Below, piece by piece: positions 17,685-29,645 of a DNA stretch of 64,000 nt (position 1 is the stretch's first letter; the number at the start of each line of letters is the position of its first letter). The position numbers and the translations under genes are program-made. The stretch is from contig CM029626.1 in assembly GCA_017311315.1 (NCBI GenBank), forward strand, positions 27,824,672 to 27,888,671, read 5' to 3'. This stretch comes from Dendrocalamus latiflorus. Lineage: Eukaryota > Streptophyta > Magnoliopsida > Poales > Poaceae. The notes beneath the pieces were generated by a model. That model did no database searches. It saw only the letters and a program-made list of their open reading frames with translations, and was not told where the DNA came from.

Positions 17685-19380
17685 TATATTGACAAACCCC
17701 GAAAAAGCGCGAAGTTGAGTTTGAGTTTGAAGAGTCCAACATGGTCCAAAGAAGAAAATGAAGCAAGTGACCATGTCGACAGAAGGATCACTAGAGCAAC
17801 AACTGAAAGAGCAAAATGTTCTCCAAAGCTCTAAAAAGATCCCAAAAGACTTTTTCACTTCTATTCTCCCCCTTTTGGCAATAAACACATCAAGGATGCA
17901 AAAGAGAGAATAAGATCACAAACATGGATGAAAAGGCTGAAGTTTGATTATTTCTAAGCATTTTGAGCCATGAGAATTATCCACGATGACCATAATGAAC
18001 TACACCAAGCCATAACTCAATAAAAGGCTATCTAGATCATGACAAGATATGTATATCCTAGCTAGAGCACATAGATGACGATCTGAAATGTAATGCATTT
18101 TATGAGCATGTCAAGTCATCAATAAGCAAAGTCTAACTAGAGATATCCAAGGATGATGCAGGCCATGTCAATAAGCTAAGCGGAACAAGGAAGCTAATAT
18201 TGAGTCCAAATAGAGTGCTATAAGCTCAAGATTGAAACATTGGTTAAGTACAAGGTTCTTTTTGTAGCTTAAGCAAATTGAACACATAAAACATTGTCCT
18301 TTTAAAGCTCATGGTTGTTTCCAACCCAATTTTTTTTATGTGCTAGATCTCAAGCCTTATGCGACTACTCCAAGCAAGAAGCTTAAGAAGATAGTCTAGG
18401 TCATCCAAAACTCCCCCTGAGTTCATGCCTAGTGCAATGGCAAGCCGTCTCATGAGAACAAATTGGTGAAATCAGTTTTTTCGCACAAAAGAGATCATTT
18501 TGCTTTTTAAACATATTGTACTAACTTATGCATCATCAAGAACTAATATAGCTCAAACTAAGGCTCAATAGAGATTCAACGCTCAACTTAGCCTACTTGA
18601 CATGGCATGGATCATAAAAGGATCGCTCAAGAAAGATTAGACTCAAATGCTAGCATGACAAGTTTTAATTCAAGTTGAGCAATTTTAATTAACTTATCAT
18701 GGCAAAAACTAGTCTACACATATGAAGTCATGATAAATCTAGTATATAAGCACAAGTCATGGCAAGGTGTAAAGCATTGTAAACAAGTCATAATAGGATA
18801 ATAAGCAAGGCTCAATGTAGTTATATCACAATGCAAAATGCTAAAGATGCAAGAAAATCCAGCTCCCCCTGAACATGTGATGCAACTTTTAGTTCAAGTT
18901 GAGTTAAGTCAATATTAAGCTCCAGAAGCTCCCAAATGAACTCCCCCTGAACCAAAGCAATAAATCAAGAAGCTGGGAAAGAAAACAGCAAACAGGCAGT
19001 CCTTAAAGCATAGATAAGATATAGAGACAACTATGGCTTAGACAGACTCTCATCTACCCCATATGACTCCAGGACTATTAGCTTGACCGTAAAACACACA
19101 CACTAGAGAGCAAACACATACCCTGTCTACCCGAGGGTGGCCCAACCCTCGCTAGAACCTACAAGAAGTGAGTGAGCTCAATCTAGTGAGATAAGAAGCA
19201 GCTAATAAGAAGCATCCTAGAAGCACAAGATAAGAGTAGGAAGTCTAAGCAACTAGGCAAGAGAAGCACTCTAACCTATGCTAGAAGGACTAAACCCAAT
19301 GCACCCAAATGCAAAGTGACAGAAATGAGACAGAAGCATAATCAATATAGTAAAGCAGTAAAGCCCAAAACTCCCCCTCA
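17685..19380 (-). other. Noncoding 3' region of the copia element with repeated polypurine-like motifs
   Basis: There is no substantial reading frame in 1.7 kb. On the plus strand CTCCCCCT(G/C)A occurs at 18411, 18863, 18941 and 19371; in element sense these are GGGGGAG-type purine tracts. Multiple such tracts downstream of pol are a reported Sirevirus hallmark. No envelope-like ORF is seen. Confidence 0.65.
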
Positions 19381-22300
19381 CTACAGTCCATAAGGACAAA
19401 CCACCCCAAGCTCTCCCCGCAGAGCTGAAAACCTCGAACTATCCAATGGCTTGGTAAAAATGTCAGCCAACTGGTGGTCACTCTCCACAAACTGGAGCAC
19501 TATATCGCCCTTCTCTACATGGTCTCTAAGGAAGTGATAACGGATATCGATGTGCTTGGTCCGAGAGTGTTGCACTGGGTTGTTAGCAATGTTAATCGCA
19601 GAAGTGTTATCACAAAAGAGTGGAACACTGTCGATAACTAACCAAAAGTCCCGCAGGGTCGAAGCCATCCAGAGTACCTGACTGCAGCAGCTGGCTGCAG
19701 CAACATACTTGGCCTCTGCGGTGGACTGTGCAACACCGGACTGCTTCCTAGAAGACCAAGAGACAAGAGAAGTGCCAATGAATTGGCACGTGCCAGAAGT
19801 GCTCTTCCTATCTATCCTACAGCCAGCAAAGTCTGCGTCCGAGAAGGCTCTCAAGGAAAGACAGGATGAGGAAGAGTACCAAATACCATAGTCAATGGTA
19901 GCTCGGAGGTACCGAAAGATGCGCTTTACCGCCTGGCGGTGAGATACGCGAGGAGAGGCCTGAAAACGAGCACACAGACACACAGAGAAGTGTATGTCTG
20001 GTCTCGAGGCAGTGAGGTAAAGAAGGGAGCCGATCATACTTCTGAACTCTTTCTGATCAACTGGCTCGCCATCCTCATCTGGGTCAAGATAGGCTGTAGA
20101 AGCCATGGGAGTCGACACAGGCTTACCATCACTCATGTCGAAGCGTCTCAGGAGGTCACGAGTGTACTTTCCTTGATGAAGAAATGTACCCTCCCGAGTC
20201 TACTTGATTTGGAAGCCAAGGAAGAAGGTCAACTCGCCCATCATACTCATCTCAAACTCGGTGCTCATGACATCCGAGAATTGTGAAACCAGAGTATGGG
20301 AAGAGCCGCCAAAGATGATGTCATCGACACAGATCTGGACGAGCAAAAGGTCATTGCCATGACGGCGGATGAACAAGGTCTTATCTACTTTACCCATTTC
20401 AAACCCATGACTCAACAAGTAGGACTTAAGCCTCTCATACCAAGCCCTGGGGGCCTGCTTAAGTCCATACAACGCTTTGGAAAGCTTGAAGACATGGTTT
20501 GGGTATTTGGGGTTCTCGAAACCTGGAGGTTGTCTGACGTAGACTTCTTCCTCAATAAAGCCATTGAGGAAGGCACTCTTGACGTCCATCTGGTAAAGCT
20601 TGAAACCCTTAGAAGCTGCAAAGGCAAGCAGGATTCTAATGGCCTCAAGTCGAGCTACAGGGGCAAAGGTCTCCTCGAAGTCTAGACCCTCAACCTGAGA
20701 AAACCCCTGAGCTACCAGTCTAGCCTTGTTTCGAATGACTACCCCATCCTCACTCTGCTTGTTTTTGAACACCCACTTGGTTCCAATGACATTTTGACCT
20801 CGCGGGGGCTCAACAAGCGACCAGACCTTGTTTCTCTCGAAATTCTCTAACTCCTCATGCATGGCATTGACCCAAGACTCATCGGAAAGAGCATGAGAAA
20901 CATCTTTGGGCTCAAAGAAGGCAATGAAAGCAGAATGGAGACAGAATTGAGATAAGCCAGATTTTGTGCGGGTAACACGCTCGAAAAGGTCTCCAATGAT
21001 CTGCTCTGAAGGATGAGCTTTTTGGATATGTCTAGGAGGTCCAGGATGAGATGAAGAAGTGACCTCTACCTCGTGAGCTGACGGGGTAGGAACAGAGCCA
21101 CTAGCCCCAGAAGAAGCAGAAGGCATGGGCTGATCTCCTCGAGGTGCGGTGGAAGACGGCACCTCAAGGGATGGATGAGGGACGGGATCAGGTAGACAAC
21201 CATCGTCTCCATCGTCCTCGTCATCCACGAAGATGGTCTCGGACTGCTCTAACGAACCTGAGATATCGGGTCTAGTCCCCGGACTGGCCTCATCAAAGGT
21301 CAACTCACAGGTTTCTACCATTTTGCTAGACTCGCAGTTCCAGACCCTATAAGCCCGCAAAGAAGGCGAGTAACCTAGAAAGATCCCATCACAAGAACGT
21401 GACTCGAACTTATCTAGGTTCCCAAACTTTAGAATAAAGCACTTGCAACCAAACACACGAAAATGAGAGACGCTGGGCTTTCGCCCGTATCTCAACTCAT
21501 ACGAAGTGCGGTGCAAGTGTGCTCGAAGAAAAACTCGATTCGAAACATGGCACGCGGTGGCTATAGCCTCAGCCCAAAACTTCCATGGTGTAGAGTACTC
21601 ATCGAGCATCGTCCTGGCCATCTCGACCAAGGTACGGTTCTTCCTCTCCACTACGCCATTCTGCTGTGGGACGTATGGAGAAAAGAACCGGTGCTCTACA
21701 CCTGTCTCACCACAGAAACTCTCAAAGTAGGAATTCTTGAACTCCGTGCCATTGTCACTGCGGATCGCTCGTAAGGCACCCGGGAGCTCAACAGAAAGCC
21801 TACTGAAAAGACCTCGGAAATGTGAAAATGTCTCATCCTTCGAGGCTAAGAAAAACACCCAAGAATACCTCGAGAAGTCATTGACCATGACAAGAACATA
21901 CCACTTCCCTCCTGCTGACTGCACTCGAGCTGGTCCAACTGTGTCCATATGGAGCAGCTGTCCTGGTGCATCGGTCATAGTGACTGTGACCGGAGGATGG
22001 GAGGCAGCAACCATCTTGCCGTGCCGGCAAGGAGCACAAACTAGATCTTTGACCATTTTGAGCTTCGGTAGACCACGAATGAGGTCGTGGCCGCTAACTC
22101 GGGTCAAATGGTCAAATCCGATATGACCAAGTCTCCTATGCCAGAAAGAGAGGTCGCGGGACTCAGAAGCAACTAAACACCTGAGAGGATCACCAGAAGA
22201 CTTAGAAAAATTAGCACGAAAGATCCTCCCAAAACGAGAAATCCCGCAAACCAGACTACCCGAAGAATCAAGAATTTTGCAATTGTTTTTCTTGAAGCTC

Positions 22301-22590
22301 ACCTCGAAACCGTCATCGGTAAGCTGAGAAACGGAAAGCAAATTGTACTGCAGCTTACTAACCAAGGCAACATCCTTAAGAATAAAAGAGGCATTAACAC
22401 GCACAGTACCTTTGGCGATGACGCGCCCAGACGAAGCGTCTCCGAAGGTGATCGTCTCATCACCTGGAGCGCGGGCTAGGGAGAAGAACCAATGGGAGTC
22501 TCCGGTCATATGACGAGAACAACCGGAGTCGACAAGCCAAACCTTCTCCTTCCCTACCCGGCGAACCTGTGTCAACAAGAGAGTAAAGTC
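19381..22590 (-). pseudogene. Pol polyprotein of the Sirevirus-like copia element, one in-frame stop
   Basis: Minus-strand frame from about 22578 to 19381. Order: protease (VWLVDSGCSRHMTGD, near residue 20), GAG-pre-integrase (FWHRRLGHIGFDHL), integrase with the three acidic residues in HMDTVGP, IRSDNGTEF and VVERKNR, then a long acidic/Pro/Ser linker. Reverse transcriptase follows (TKWVF, KARLVAQGFSQ, YQMDVKSAFLNG, catalytic CVDDIIFGG), then RNase H (SDADFAG, STAEAKYVAA, DNTSAINIA, HIDIRYHFLRD, DIFTKPLD). A single amber (plus-strand CTA at 20200-20202) lies after FFLGFQIK, where relatives have a Gln codon, so one transition explains it. The frame differs from that of gag; the join near 22590 needs a frame change. 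Otherwise the coding is intact, consistent with the element's young age. Confidence 0.9.
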
Positions 22591-22702
22591 TCAGTACTGG
22601 GGTAAATCAGAAGTGATTTTGGCACCCAATACTGAACAACACGTCGAGTAGCAGAAGTAGCCACACACGACTGACCTCTAGCTACCCTACGCTCTCTGTC
22701 AC

Positions 22703-22975
22703 TCAACACGCCAGAAGGTCTACGTGTAGACCGAAGCTGCTACTGGGTCCGACGGCTACGGAGGAGCGAGTCAGAGCACCAGCAGCACGCTGATCACGCC
22801 GCGGGTAGCTATCTCGATGGGGGAAATGAGATCTACCCTCAGGACGGCGGAAGACACGACCCGAGACAGCATGAGGATGAAAAACAGAAAACTCAGAAAA
22901 ACCAAGTCCTCTATGCTGCCCAAACTCCGCAACAGGAGCTAACCTAGACCTCGCGTTGGTCTTAGGTGCACTCAA
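22703..22975 (-). other. Open stretch between gag and pol of the copia element
   Basis: In frame with gag after its stop (22993-22991). It encodes an Arg/Ser/His-rich 90-residue segment with no recognised domain and ends at a stop before pol. It may be the former gag C-terminus exposed by a nonsense change, or just spacer. Confidence 0.4.
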
Positions 22976-22990
22976 GGTCTGAAGTTGACC

Positions 22991-25441
22991 CTAAATACGC
23001 CTAGGAGACTCAACACGGTCTCTACGCGCGATCTTGGCGCGCTTGAAGCATCGATCGATCAGATGCCCATCCTTCTGACAGAAGGTGCAGTGATACTTCT
23101 TCTTTTTAGAGGTAGAAGTAGCACGCTCAAGCTTCGCCTTCTGAGAGGCCGAAGCGGCAGGTGAAATCACCTTGCTGTCAGAGATCCCGTGGACAAAGCC
23201 CGCTGATTTGAATTTAACTTCATCAGATCTGGGCTCAACCTCGATCACACCTCCTACTATAGGTCTAAGAATAGCAGGTGGATGCTTCCTCATATCCTCA
23301 TAGAAATCATATCCTAGACCTTGATTGAACTTGCAAATCTTAGATTGGTCTAGAATAAGATTAAGCTTCTTCTTGCCGCCTACAAATCTCTCGAGAGTGT
23401 CCATAAGGTACTGACACTCCCGAAAGAGAGAGGTGCAAGAAGAGCAGGGGGAAGAGGGAACAGCAGGAGGTAAGGGAGCAGATGAAGAACCAACAGTAGA
23501 GGAAAGAATGGCTTGTGCACGCACAGCCGACTCTGAATGGACAGTCCTACTGCTAGCCGGTTGGTTCACGTCGCTAGGTGTCTCTACCTTACCCTGGGGC
23601 TTCTCCCCCTCCTCAGCAATCACATCACAACAAGATTGTGGCTTCTCTAATAAGTCCTTAGTTAGCTTCATACATTTTTCTTCCAATGCAATCAAGTCAA
23701 TTTTTAGTTTATCACAGTTTTTGCATGGTGAGCTAACAGGGTCCTTAGAAGCATAATTAGCCAATTTTTTATTGTGGTCAATCATTTCTTGAAACTGCTT
23801 GGAAACAGATTCAAGTTCAACAGTTAATCTAGGACAGTTCGAGCATGACGCAACCGGTTCACACAACCAAGCATACAACTCAGATATTTTATGATCTGCC
23901 CGTTTTAGGTTCATCTTCAAGTTATTGCAGTTTTCACAAGACTCAGGCAGATCAAGCAGCATGGTATAATGACCTCTAAAAGCATTGTCCTTATCCTCAC
24001 ATGAGGTGCAAGAAGTAGTCTCAACAACAGTAGATGAAATAGGCGCTACTCTACTCATCTCAAGCTCAGCAAGCAGACTAACACTCTCCACCTTAACAAT
24101 ATCGAGCTCAGAGGACAAACTATCATGCGAGGTCCTTAATTTCTCCATATCAACCAGCAAAGCAGAGCATGTATCACAATCATCACTAGAGGGAGCAGAT
24201 GTAAGAGCAATAATCTCTAGTGACAGTCTATCTACTTCCTTCTCTAACTCAGTACACCTAGCCTTAGCTCTATCATGAAAACCACCTAGCTTAAGAAAAG
24301 CATGATTGAGCTGGTCGTAGGTGGGACATACCTCGTCCGAGTCGGAGTACAGCTCGCTGTCGCTGAGTTCACCCTCAGGGGCCATGAAGCACATGCCGGA
24401 GAAGTCGTCGCCGCCATCCTTGGGCTCTTGGTCACCCGTCCCGTCGTCGTCGCTCCATCCCTCCACCTCGCTGAGGTCAAGGTCGTCGAAAGCGGTGAGG
24501 ACACGGTGGAAGAGCTTCTTGGCTTTGCCAAAGTTGCGGAACTTCTTCTTTCCCGGCGTCTGAGCTGGAGGTTTCTTGTTGCGGTTCTTGTTGGTGTAGT
24601 CGATCTTGCCCGAACCGCCGTAGTCGTTCTTGCCCTTCTCCAGCTTGGGGCAGTTTGCCCGAATGTGGTTGGGGCCACCACACTCGAAGCAAATCACGGG
24701 TCCTCCTCTCTTTCTGTACCTCCTCCCCTTGTAAGCATGGGAGAATCTTCGAGCAAGGAGGGCCAGCTGATCATCTGCAAGCTGCTCTAACTGATCATCA
24801 GTTATGTCACAGAGAGCAGCAAGGGAGAAATCGCAAGAAGAATCAGAAGAGGGACCAGAAGCCGAGCTGGGATCTGTGACTAGAGCCATCGACTGTGACT
24901 TCGACTTGCGAGAGACAATGTCAATCTCGTGAGTCTTGAGACGCGAGTACAGCGCATCAATAGTCAAAGTTGAGAGGTCCGTAGTGTCCTTGATGGTAGT
25001 CACCTTCATCTCCCAAACACGAAGGTCGAGTGCAGCGAGCATTTGTCGAGCGTTATCCGAGTCGGGGTATGTGAGACCGACCGCTCGGAGGTTGCTCAGA
25101 ATCTTGTGAAAACGCGCAAAACACTCATCAAGGGACTCGCCAGTGAGCATTTCAAACTTGTTGTAATCTCGCTTGAACTGGTCCTGTCTCACCGTCTTTA
25201 TCTGGGTGGTGCCCTCATGGTAAGCATCGAGGGTCTCCCAAATATCGAAGGCGGACGAAAGATGAGATATGCGGTCAAACTCGCTACGACTCAAGCCCTG
25301 GATTATGATGTTCCTTGCCTTAGCATTTGCCTCAACATCATGCATATTTCCAGCATTAATGTTCTCATCGGCAGGAACAACAAATCTGACCTTCACCTTC
25401 CGCCAAATGGCATACCCCTGAGCCTGGATGTATGTTTCCAT
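22991..25441 (-). CDS. Gag of the Sirevirus-like copia element
   Basis: The first available Met (25441) gives an open frame of 816 residues. The family-typical N-terminus is visible upstream in the same frame (KYSTKPPVFDDLDYPFWKSR), and its expected initiator is ATA at 25513-25511 instead of ATG, so the normal start appears lost by a single G-to-A change and the true coding region was probably 25513-22991. Gag contains the UBN2-like copia gag region (ARNIIIQGLSRSEFDRI, FARFHKILSNLRAVG), a CCHC knuckle CFECGGPNHIRANC near residue 251, a long acidic/coiled middle with repeated CxxC-type pairs (SCENC, SCSNC, PCKNC), and a second CCHC, CTFCQKDGHLIDRC, near residue 783. Two widely separated knuckles and the large size suit a Sirevirus-type gag. 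Confidence 0.88.
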   Translation of the reverse strand: METYIQAQGYAIWRKVKVRFVVPADENINAGNMHDVEANAKARNIIIQGLSRSEFDRISHLSSAFDIWETLDAYHEGTTQIKTVRQDQFKRDYNKFEMLTGESLDECFARFHKILSNLRAVGLTYPDSDNARQMLAALDLRVWEMKVTTIKDTTDLSTLTIDALYSRLKTHEIDIVSRKSKSQSMALVTDPSSASGPSSDSSCDFSLAALCDITDDQLEQLADDQLALLARRFSHAYKGRRYRKRGGPVICFECGGPNHIRANCPKLEKGKNDYGGSGKIDYTNKNRNKKPPAQTPGKKKFRNFGKAKKLFHRVLTAFDDLDLSEVEGWSDDDGTGDQEPKDGGDDFSGMCFMAPEGELSDSELYSDSDEVCPTYDQLNHAFLKLGGFHDRAKARCTELEKEVDRLSLEIIALTSAPSSDDCDTCSALLVDMEKLRTSHDSLSSELDIVKVESVSLLAELEMSRVAPISSTVVETTSCTSCEDKDNAFRGHYTMLLDLPESCENCNNLKMNLKRADHKISELYAWLCEPVASCSNCPRLTVELESVSKQFQEMIDHNKKLANYASKDPVSSPCKNCDKLKIDLIALEEKCMKLTKDLLEKPQSCCDVIAEEGEKPQGKVETPSDVNQPASSRTVHSESAVRAQAILSSTVGSSSAPLPPAVPSSPCSSCTSLFRECQYLMDTLERFVGGKKKLNLILDQSKICKFNQGLGYDFYEDMRKHPPAILRPIVGGVIEVEPRSDEVKFKSAGFVHGISDSKVISPAASASQKAKLERATSTSKKKKYHCTFCQKDGHLIDRCFKRAKIARRDRVESPRRI

Positions 25442-25552
25442 TCGGCTCTTCCAGAAGGGGTAATCCAGGTCATCAAAGACGGGAGGCTTGGTCGAGTACT
25501 TGTCCGTCGCTATGGCTCTTGAGACCGGTTAAGATCTATTGAAAAGAGCTAA

Positions 25553-25567
25553 CCGGCTCTGATACCA
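25553..25567 (-). other. Primer-binding site of the copia element
   Basis: Minus-strand TGGTATCAGAGCCGG two bases inside the 5' LTR. TGGTATCAGAGC is complementary to the 3' end of plant initiator tRNA-Met, the usual copia primer. Confidence 0.92.
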
Positions 25568-25569
25568 AT

Positions 25570-27354
25570 TGTAGGACCGAAATGGCGACAGAGGGGGGGT
25601 GAATGTCGATCTTTAAAAAATCGCCCCCAACAAATATCTTCTTCTCCAATAGCTATGGGAGCTATGAAGGTAGAAGACAAGTACTTACAGGAAGAACAAC
25701 AGCAGAGAAAACCAGATCCAGAAAGAAGCAATCAAGAAAAACAAATTCAGCGCAAGTCTGGCTCCAAGCGGTAGTACCGCTGGGACGACCGGTAGTACCT
25801 CTGAGCGGTAGTACCTCTCGAGGAGCGGTAGTACCGCACGAAGATCGGACTTGTCCGAACGTTTTGTCGCTGCCGATCAGACTGGTCCGAACAAAACCGG
25901 TAGTACCGCTAGGACAAGCGGTAGTACCTCTGAGCGGTAGTACCTCTCAAGAAAAACAGCAAACAGAAATTTCAGAAAACTGAGAAAACGCAAGGATTCT
26001 TGGATTCTTGGCTTGGGAAACTTTGAGGATAGCTAGGGAATACTCCCAGAAGAATAAGCCAAGAGCCAAAATCAAGAAACCACTCCAAGAAGCAAGAATT
26101 TCAGATTTGGGATAGAAACCTGAAATCTTGCAAGAACCGAGCCAAAAACCAAATTACTCCTCAACCTTTGATCCTTTGGCCATGAAACTTTGAGGACAGC
26201 TAAAAGATAGCCCCTGGACTCCAGGTACCAAGTTTCATGCCATCTCAAAGAAGGAGACAAGATTTTGACCAAAACCCTAGAACTGCAGAACAAGATCAGG
26301 GGAGGCTCAAAAACGAAAATCTGAAATTAAACAAAGTTTGCTCTTGGGGAACTTGATCAAATGATCTTGAGGCATCATCCCAACATAGAGAAACCCATTT
26401 TGGGCCTTCCCAGCAAGAAAGAACTCAAAAACAAGAAATCAAGAAATCAAGCCAAAAGAGTATCGAAAGGAAAAATGAACAGAGTGACAAGAACTGAATC
26501 AATCTCAAACTCCACCATCTCATATTGATAACGAGGAAAGGAGATACATGATTGATACAAGAGGAATGATTACAAGTCACTCAATCCATCCTCTCCCTCT
26601 CCCTAGACCTCAAGAACACAACCCATACATGCTTGGTAGGGAGGAACAACACACAGGCACTCAAGAAACCATCGAAGGGGACACAGAGGGAACACGACTC
26701 TGCCTCCACCAACAACCCTCAACAACTAAAGCCTAAAGCCAAAACAAACTCTAAAGTCTATTTTGACTAAAGGAAACCCTAAAACCCCTTCAAGTGTTCA
26801 AGTGGGCATGCAACCCCTCCACTCCTTTATATAGCCTTGGCTAATGGGTCTCCGCCCCGTTACGCCCGCTAAATCCAACGGAGCCTGCTCCCGCTTGTGC
26901 AGCCTTGCGAATTTCCCGATTCGCCCCTCCTGCACCTTCCGGGAAGCTTCCGTGCTTCTTGCCTCGCACGCCTCGCAACCACCTCGAGTCCACGTCGTCT
27001 TCGACACCTCCTGACTGTTCTGACCTCAGCGCCACCTACACCTAGTCCAGTCGTCCGTGTCTCACCATGACTCCGTCTCGACGTCCTGCAGTCACACAGA
27101 CAAGAAACACGTCACATAGCACCGCTCGATACATGAAAGCGTAAATATCATCATACTTACCACAGATGAAGTCCAAACCTGTCACATCAAAGAATCAGCG
27201 TCCTAATCCCATATGACCAAGTTTGACCACAGTCCGACCAAGCCCGTTGCACCACGCAACGTCAGGGTCCGAACCACCCAAACCAAACTCGACTTATCTA
27301 AACCAATGTCAATTACTCATCACTCACATGTGGTCACCTCCACATGGTCCATCA
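25570..27354 (-). repeat. 5' LTR of the Sirevirus-like copia element
   Basis: 1785 bp, about 99% identical to 1855-3622 apart from copy number in the GCGGTAGTACCGC block (about 25765-25955). TATA box at 26826-26833 on the minus strand. TSD ACGCG follows at 27355-27359. Confidence 0.95.
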
Positions 27355-27359
27355 ACGCG

Positions 27360-28445
27360 CTTGACGTAGTTCCCTTGGAAGTTGTTGTAGAGCCGATCGC
27401 GGATCTGCTCCCATGCGTTTATGGAGTTTGGCTCGATGGTGAAGAACCAAGAGAGCGCCACCCCCTGTATCGCGAGGGGGAGTCCCTTCACCTTCATGGT
27501 GTTGTCTCCGCCAGCAGCTTCGATGGCAGTCTCGTACACGCGTACGAACTCTCGAGAGTCCATGTCGCCCTTGTACGGCTTGATAGCGCTAGGGAACTTG
27601 AAGTCCTCTAACCATGCCGACTGCTGCAAGCCCGCAGAGAGTGGGGACTCCGGGTCCACGCATCGCAGCAGGGCGTGGCTGGACGTGGGGGCGTCGCAGC
27701 TGTCCTCCCGTTCTGGCGTGGGCTCCGCCGGCGGGGTCTGCTGGCTTCGAGCCTCTTGTATATCCCGCACGGCTCCCCGGAGATCGACCAACTCCCGCTG
27801 GAGCGTGCCGATGGCTATCAGCAGGGTGTTCTTCGCCGTTGGCATGGCCGAGGCCATCGGCGCCCCTGGTCATGCTGCTGGGACAGCGGCGACCACGGCC
27901 AGCACCCCCTGGTTGCCTGATGCGCAGACGCGGTAGACCCCGGAGTCGACGACGGGGTCGGCATTACCGCCAAAGCCGCTCGCCGCTCCTGGACCAGGCG
28001 TAGGGAGGGCGGCCGGGCCAGCTTGGGCGCTGACGCTGCCACTCCCGTTTACCCGATCGATGCTGCCGATGCCGACTGTCACGCCGGCGGCGAGGCCGAT
28101 CGTTGCGCCCAGGGCGGCGCCAGCGGTGGCGAGGTCAATCGTCGCGCCCGGGGCAGTGCCAGCTGTCGCGCCAACGGTGGCGAGGTCGATCGTCGCGCCC
28201 GGGGCGGTGCCAGCCGGTGCGCCAGTGGTGGCAAGGTCGATCATCACACCCGGGGCAGTGCAAGTCGTCGCGCCAGCGGTGGCGAGGTCGATCGTCGCGT
28301 GCTGAGCGTCGACGTCCGTGGCTGCTGCACCCGTGTCGCCATCCACACCTGCTACTATCGACGCCGAAGCCCTGGTGTTGACGCGAGACTCCGTCACACC
28401 CGCCTTCTTCTTTGCCGCCGATAATGAAGCTTTCTTTGGTGTCAT
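27360..28445 (-). pseudogene. Gypsy gag fragment, N-terminal half
   Basis: From the Met codon at 28445 the minus strand encodes an MTPKKASLS start like that of the gag at 3938, then a repeat-rich Ala/Thr/Ile region with repeated ATIDLATAGA-like units, a frame change near 27865, and the beginning of the gag domain (LVDLRGAVRDIQEA, PLSAGLQQSAW, EFVRVYETAIEAAGG, GVALSWFFTIEPNS, NNFQGNYV). Coding stops at the copia TSD and resumes, in the same protein, at 1854 on the far side of the copia element. The two halves show that the copia element inserted into gag. Confidence 0.88.
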
Positions 28446-28479
28446 CCTTCCTTGGATCTTGAGGCTTGCTCTTGTCCTC

Positions 28480-28496
28480 CCCACGGATGGCGCCAA
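28480..28496 (-). other. Primer-binding site of the remnant gypsy element
   Basis: Minus-strand TTGGCGCCATCCGTGGG, one base different from the site at 3887-3903, next to the LTR at 28498. Confidence 0.7.
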
Positions 28497-28497
28497 C

Positions 28498-28914
<417 letters not shown>

Positions 28915-29208
28915 TATATAGCTTTGCTACCATAAGGAATTAGCTGTGAAACATTTCTCTTCAAATAAAATAAACATCCAAAGCTTACCCAAGTGAATTG
29001 TTCCATAGATCCTCTATTATGTTCTTGATTTGCTTGGCTTTCTTATTTGAATTTCTCTGTAAGCTTAATGTTCCGCAGGAAGCATGCCTCATTAAATGGC
29101 TATAGCTTTATATTTAATTTTTTTTAACTATACTTGGTATGTTGTATCATTAAATCACCATTACTCCATATTTAGGACTAAAGTGCCTGAGGCATATTTG
29201 GATGGTTC
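28915..29208. repeat. Left flank of the second copia element, duplicated on its right side
   Basis: AT-rich sequence without a gene. The stretch 29060-29150 (landmark CCGCAGGAAGCATGCCTCAT) recurs at about 36540-36620, and 29148-29208 (landmark ATTTAGGACTAAAGTGC) recurs at about 36409-36470. The host sequence was already tandemly duplicated before the copia insertion. Confidence 0.75.
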
Positions 29209-29453
29209 TGTTGAGGAACCGTCACTGGCGACCAGTCCGATCGATTCCTTTTCTTAATGCGAAACAAGATCAATCACAGAAGATAGAATAATAGATTGAA
29301 AATACAGAGAGGTAGAGAGAACTCCTAGTCTTTCTTTATTGCTTTCCGATTGCATGTATACAAAATCTGTCGGTACGGCTCGCTATTTATAGTCTACCGG
29401 TGAGGTGCCCACCATGGGCCAAGGCTTTCGGCCCCGGCCCAGGTTTCCTAACA
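29209..29453 (-). repeat. 3' LTR of the degenerate copia element
   Basis: 245 bp; in minus sense TGTTAGGAAACC to TTCCTCAACA, with CTATAAATAGC as the TATA region (plus-strand about 29387-29397). Confidence 0.88.
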
Positions 29454-29645
29454 CTCCCCTTTGAGCACCCATCCGACACATTCATGCCTCGTCAAAACTC
29501 CATAAAAACTCAGTGGGAAAAATTTGTAGAAAGAGTACATGATACATGTTATGCTGCGATGCACAAATTGCCTCATTAAAAACTTTGGTCGAGAAACTTC
29601 AGAAAAACTCGTCAAGAGAAAAATAGTACAATTCACCGATTTCAT

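Larger units (their letters stand above)
1855..27354 (-). mobile_element. Sirevirus-like Ty1/copia element, with a nested gypsy insertion
   Basis: The element is bounded by two nearly identical LTRs (1855-3622 and 25570-27354) and a 5-bp TSD, ACGCG, at 1850-1854 and 27355-27359. It reads right to left: 5' LTR, primer-binding site complementary to initiator tRNA-Met (25553-25567), gag (25441-22991), pol (to 19381), a 1.7-kb noncoding tail, a polypurine tract (3623-3634) and 3' LTR. Sirevirus affinity is inferred from the large gag with two separated CCHC motifs and the repeated CTCCCCCTGA (AAGGGGGAG-type) motifs downstream of pol. LTR differences are about 1%, nearly all transitions, which suggests insertion within roughly half a million years at a usual grass substitution rate. 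A 14-kb gypsy element interrupts its 3' end at 3640-17679; without that and its TSD the element is about 11.5 kb. Confidence 0.93.

Noticed and set aside
17685..19380. Envelope-like ORF expected in some Sireviruses
   Set aside because: No frame longer than about 66 codons and no membrane-segment pattern was seen.
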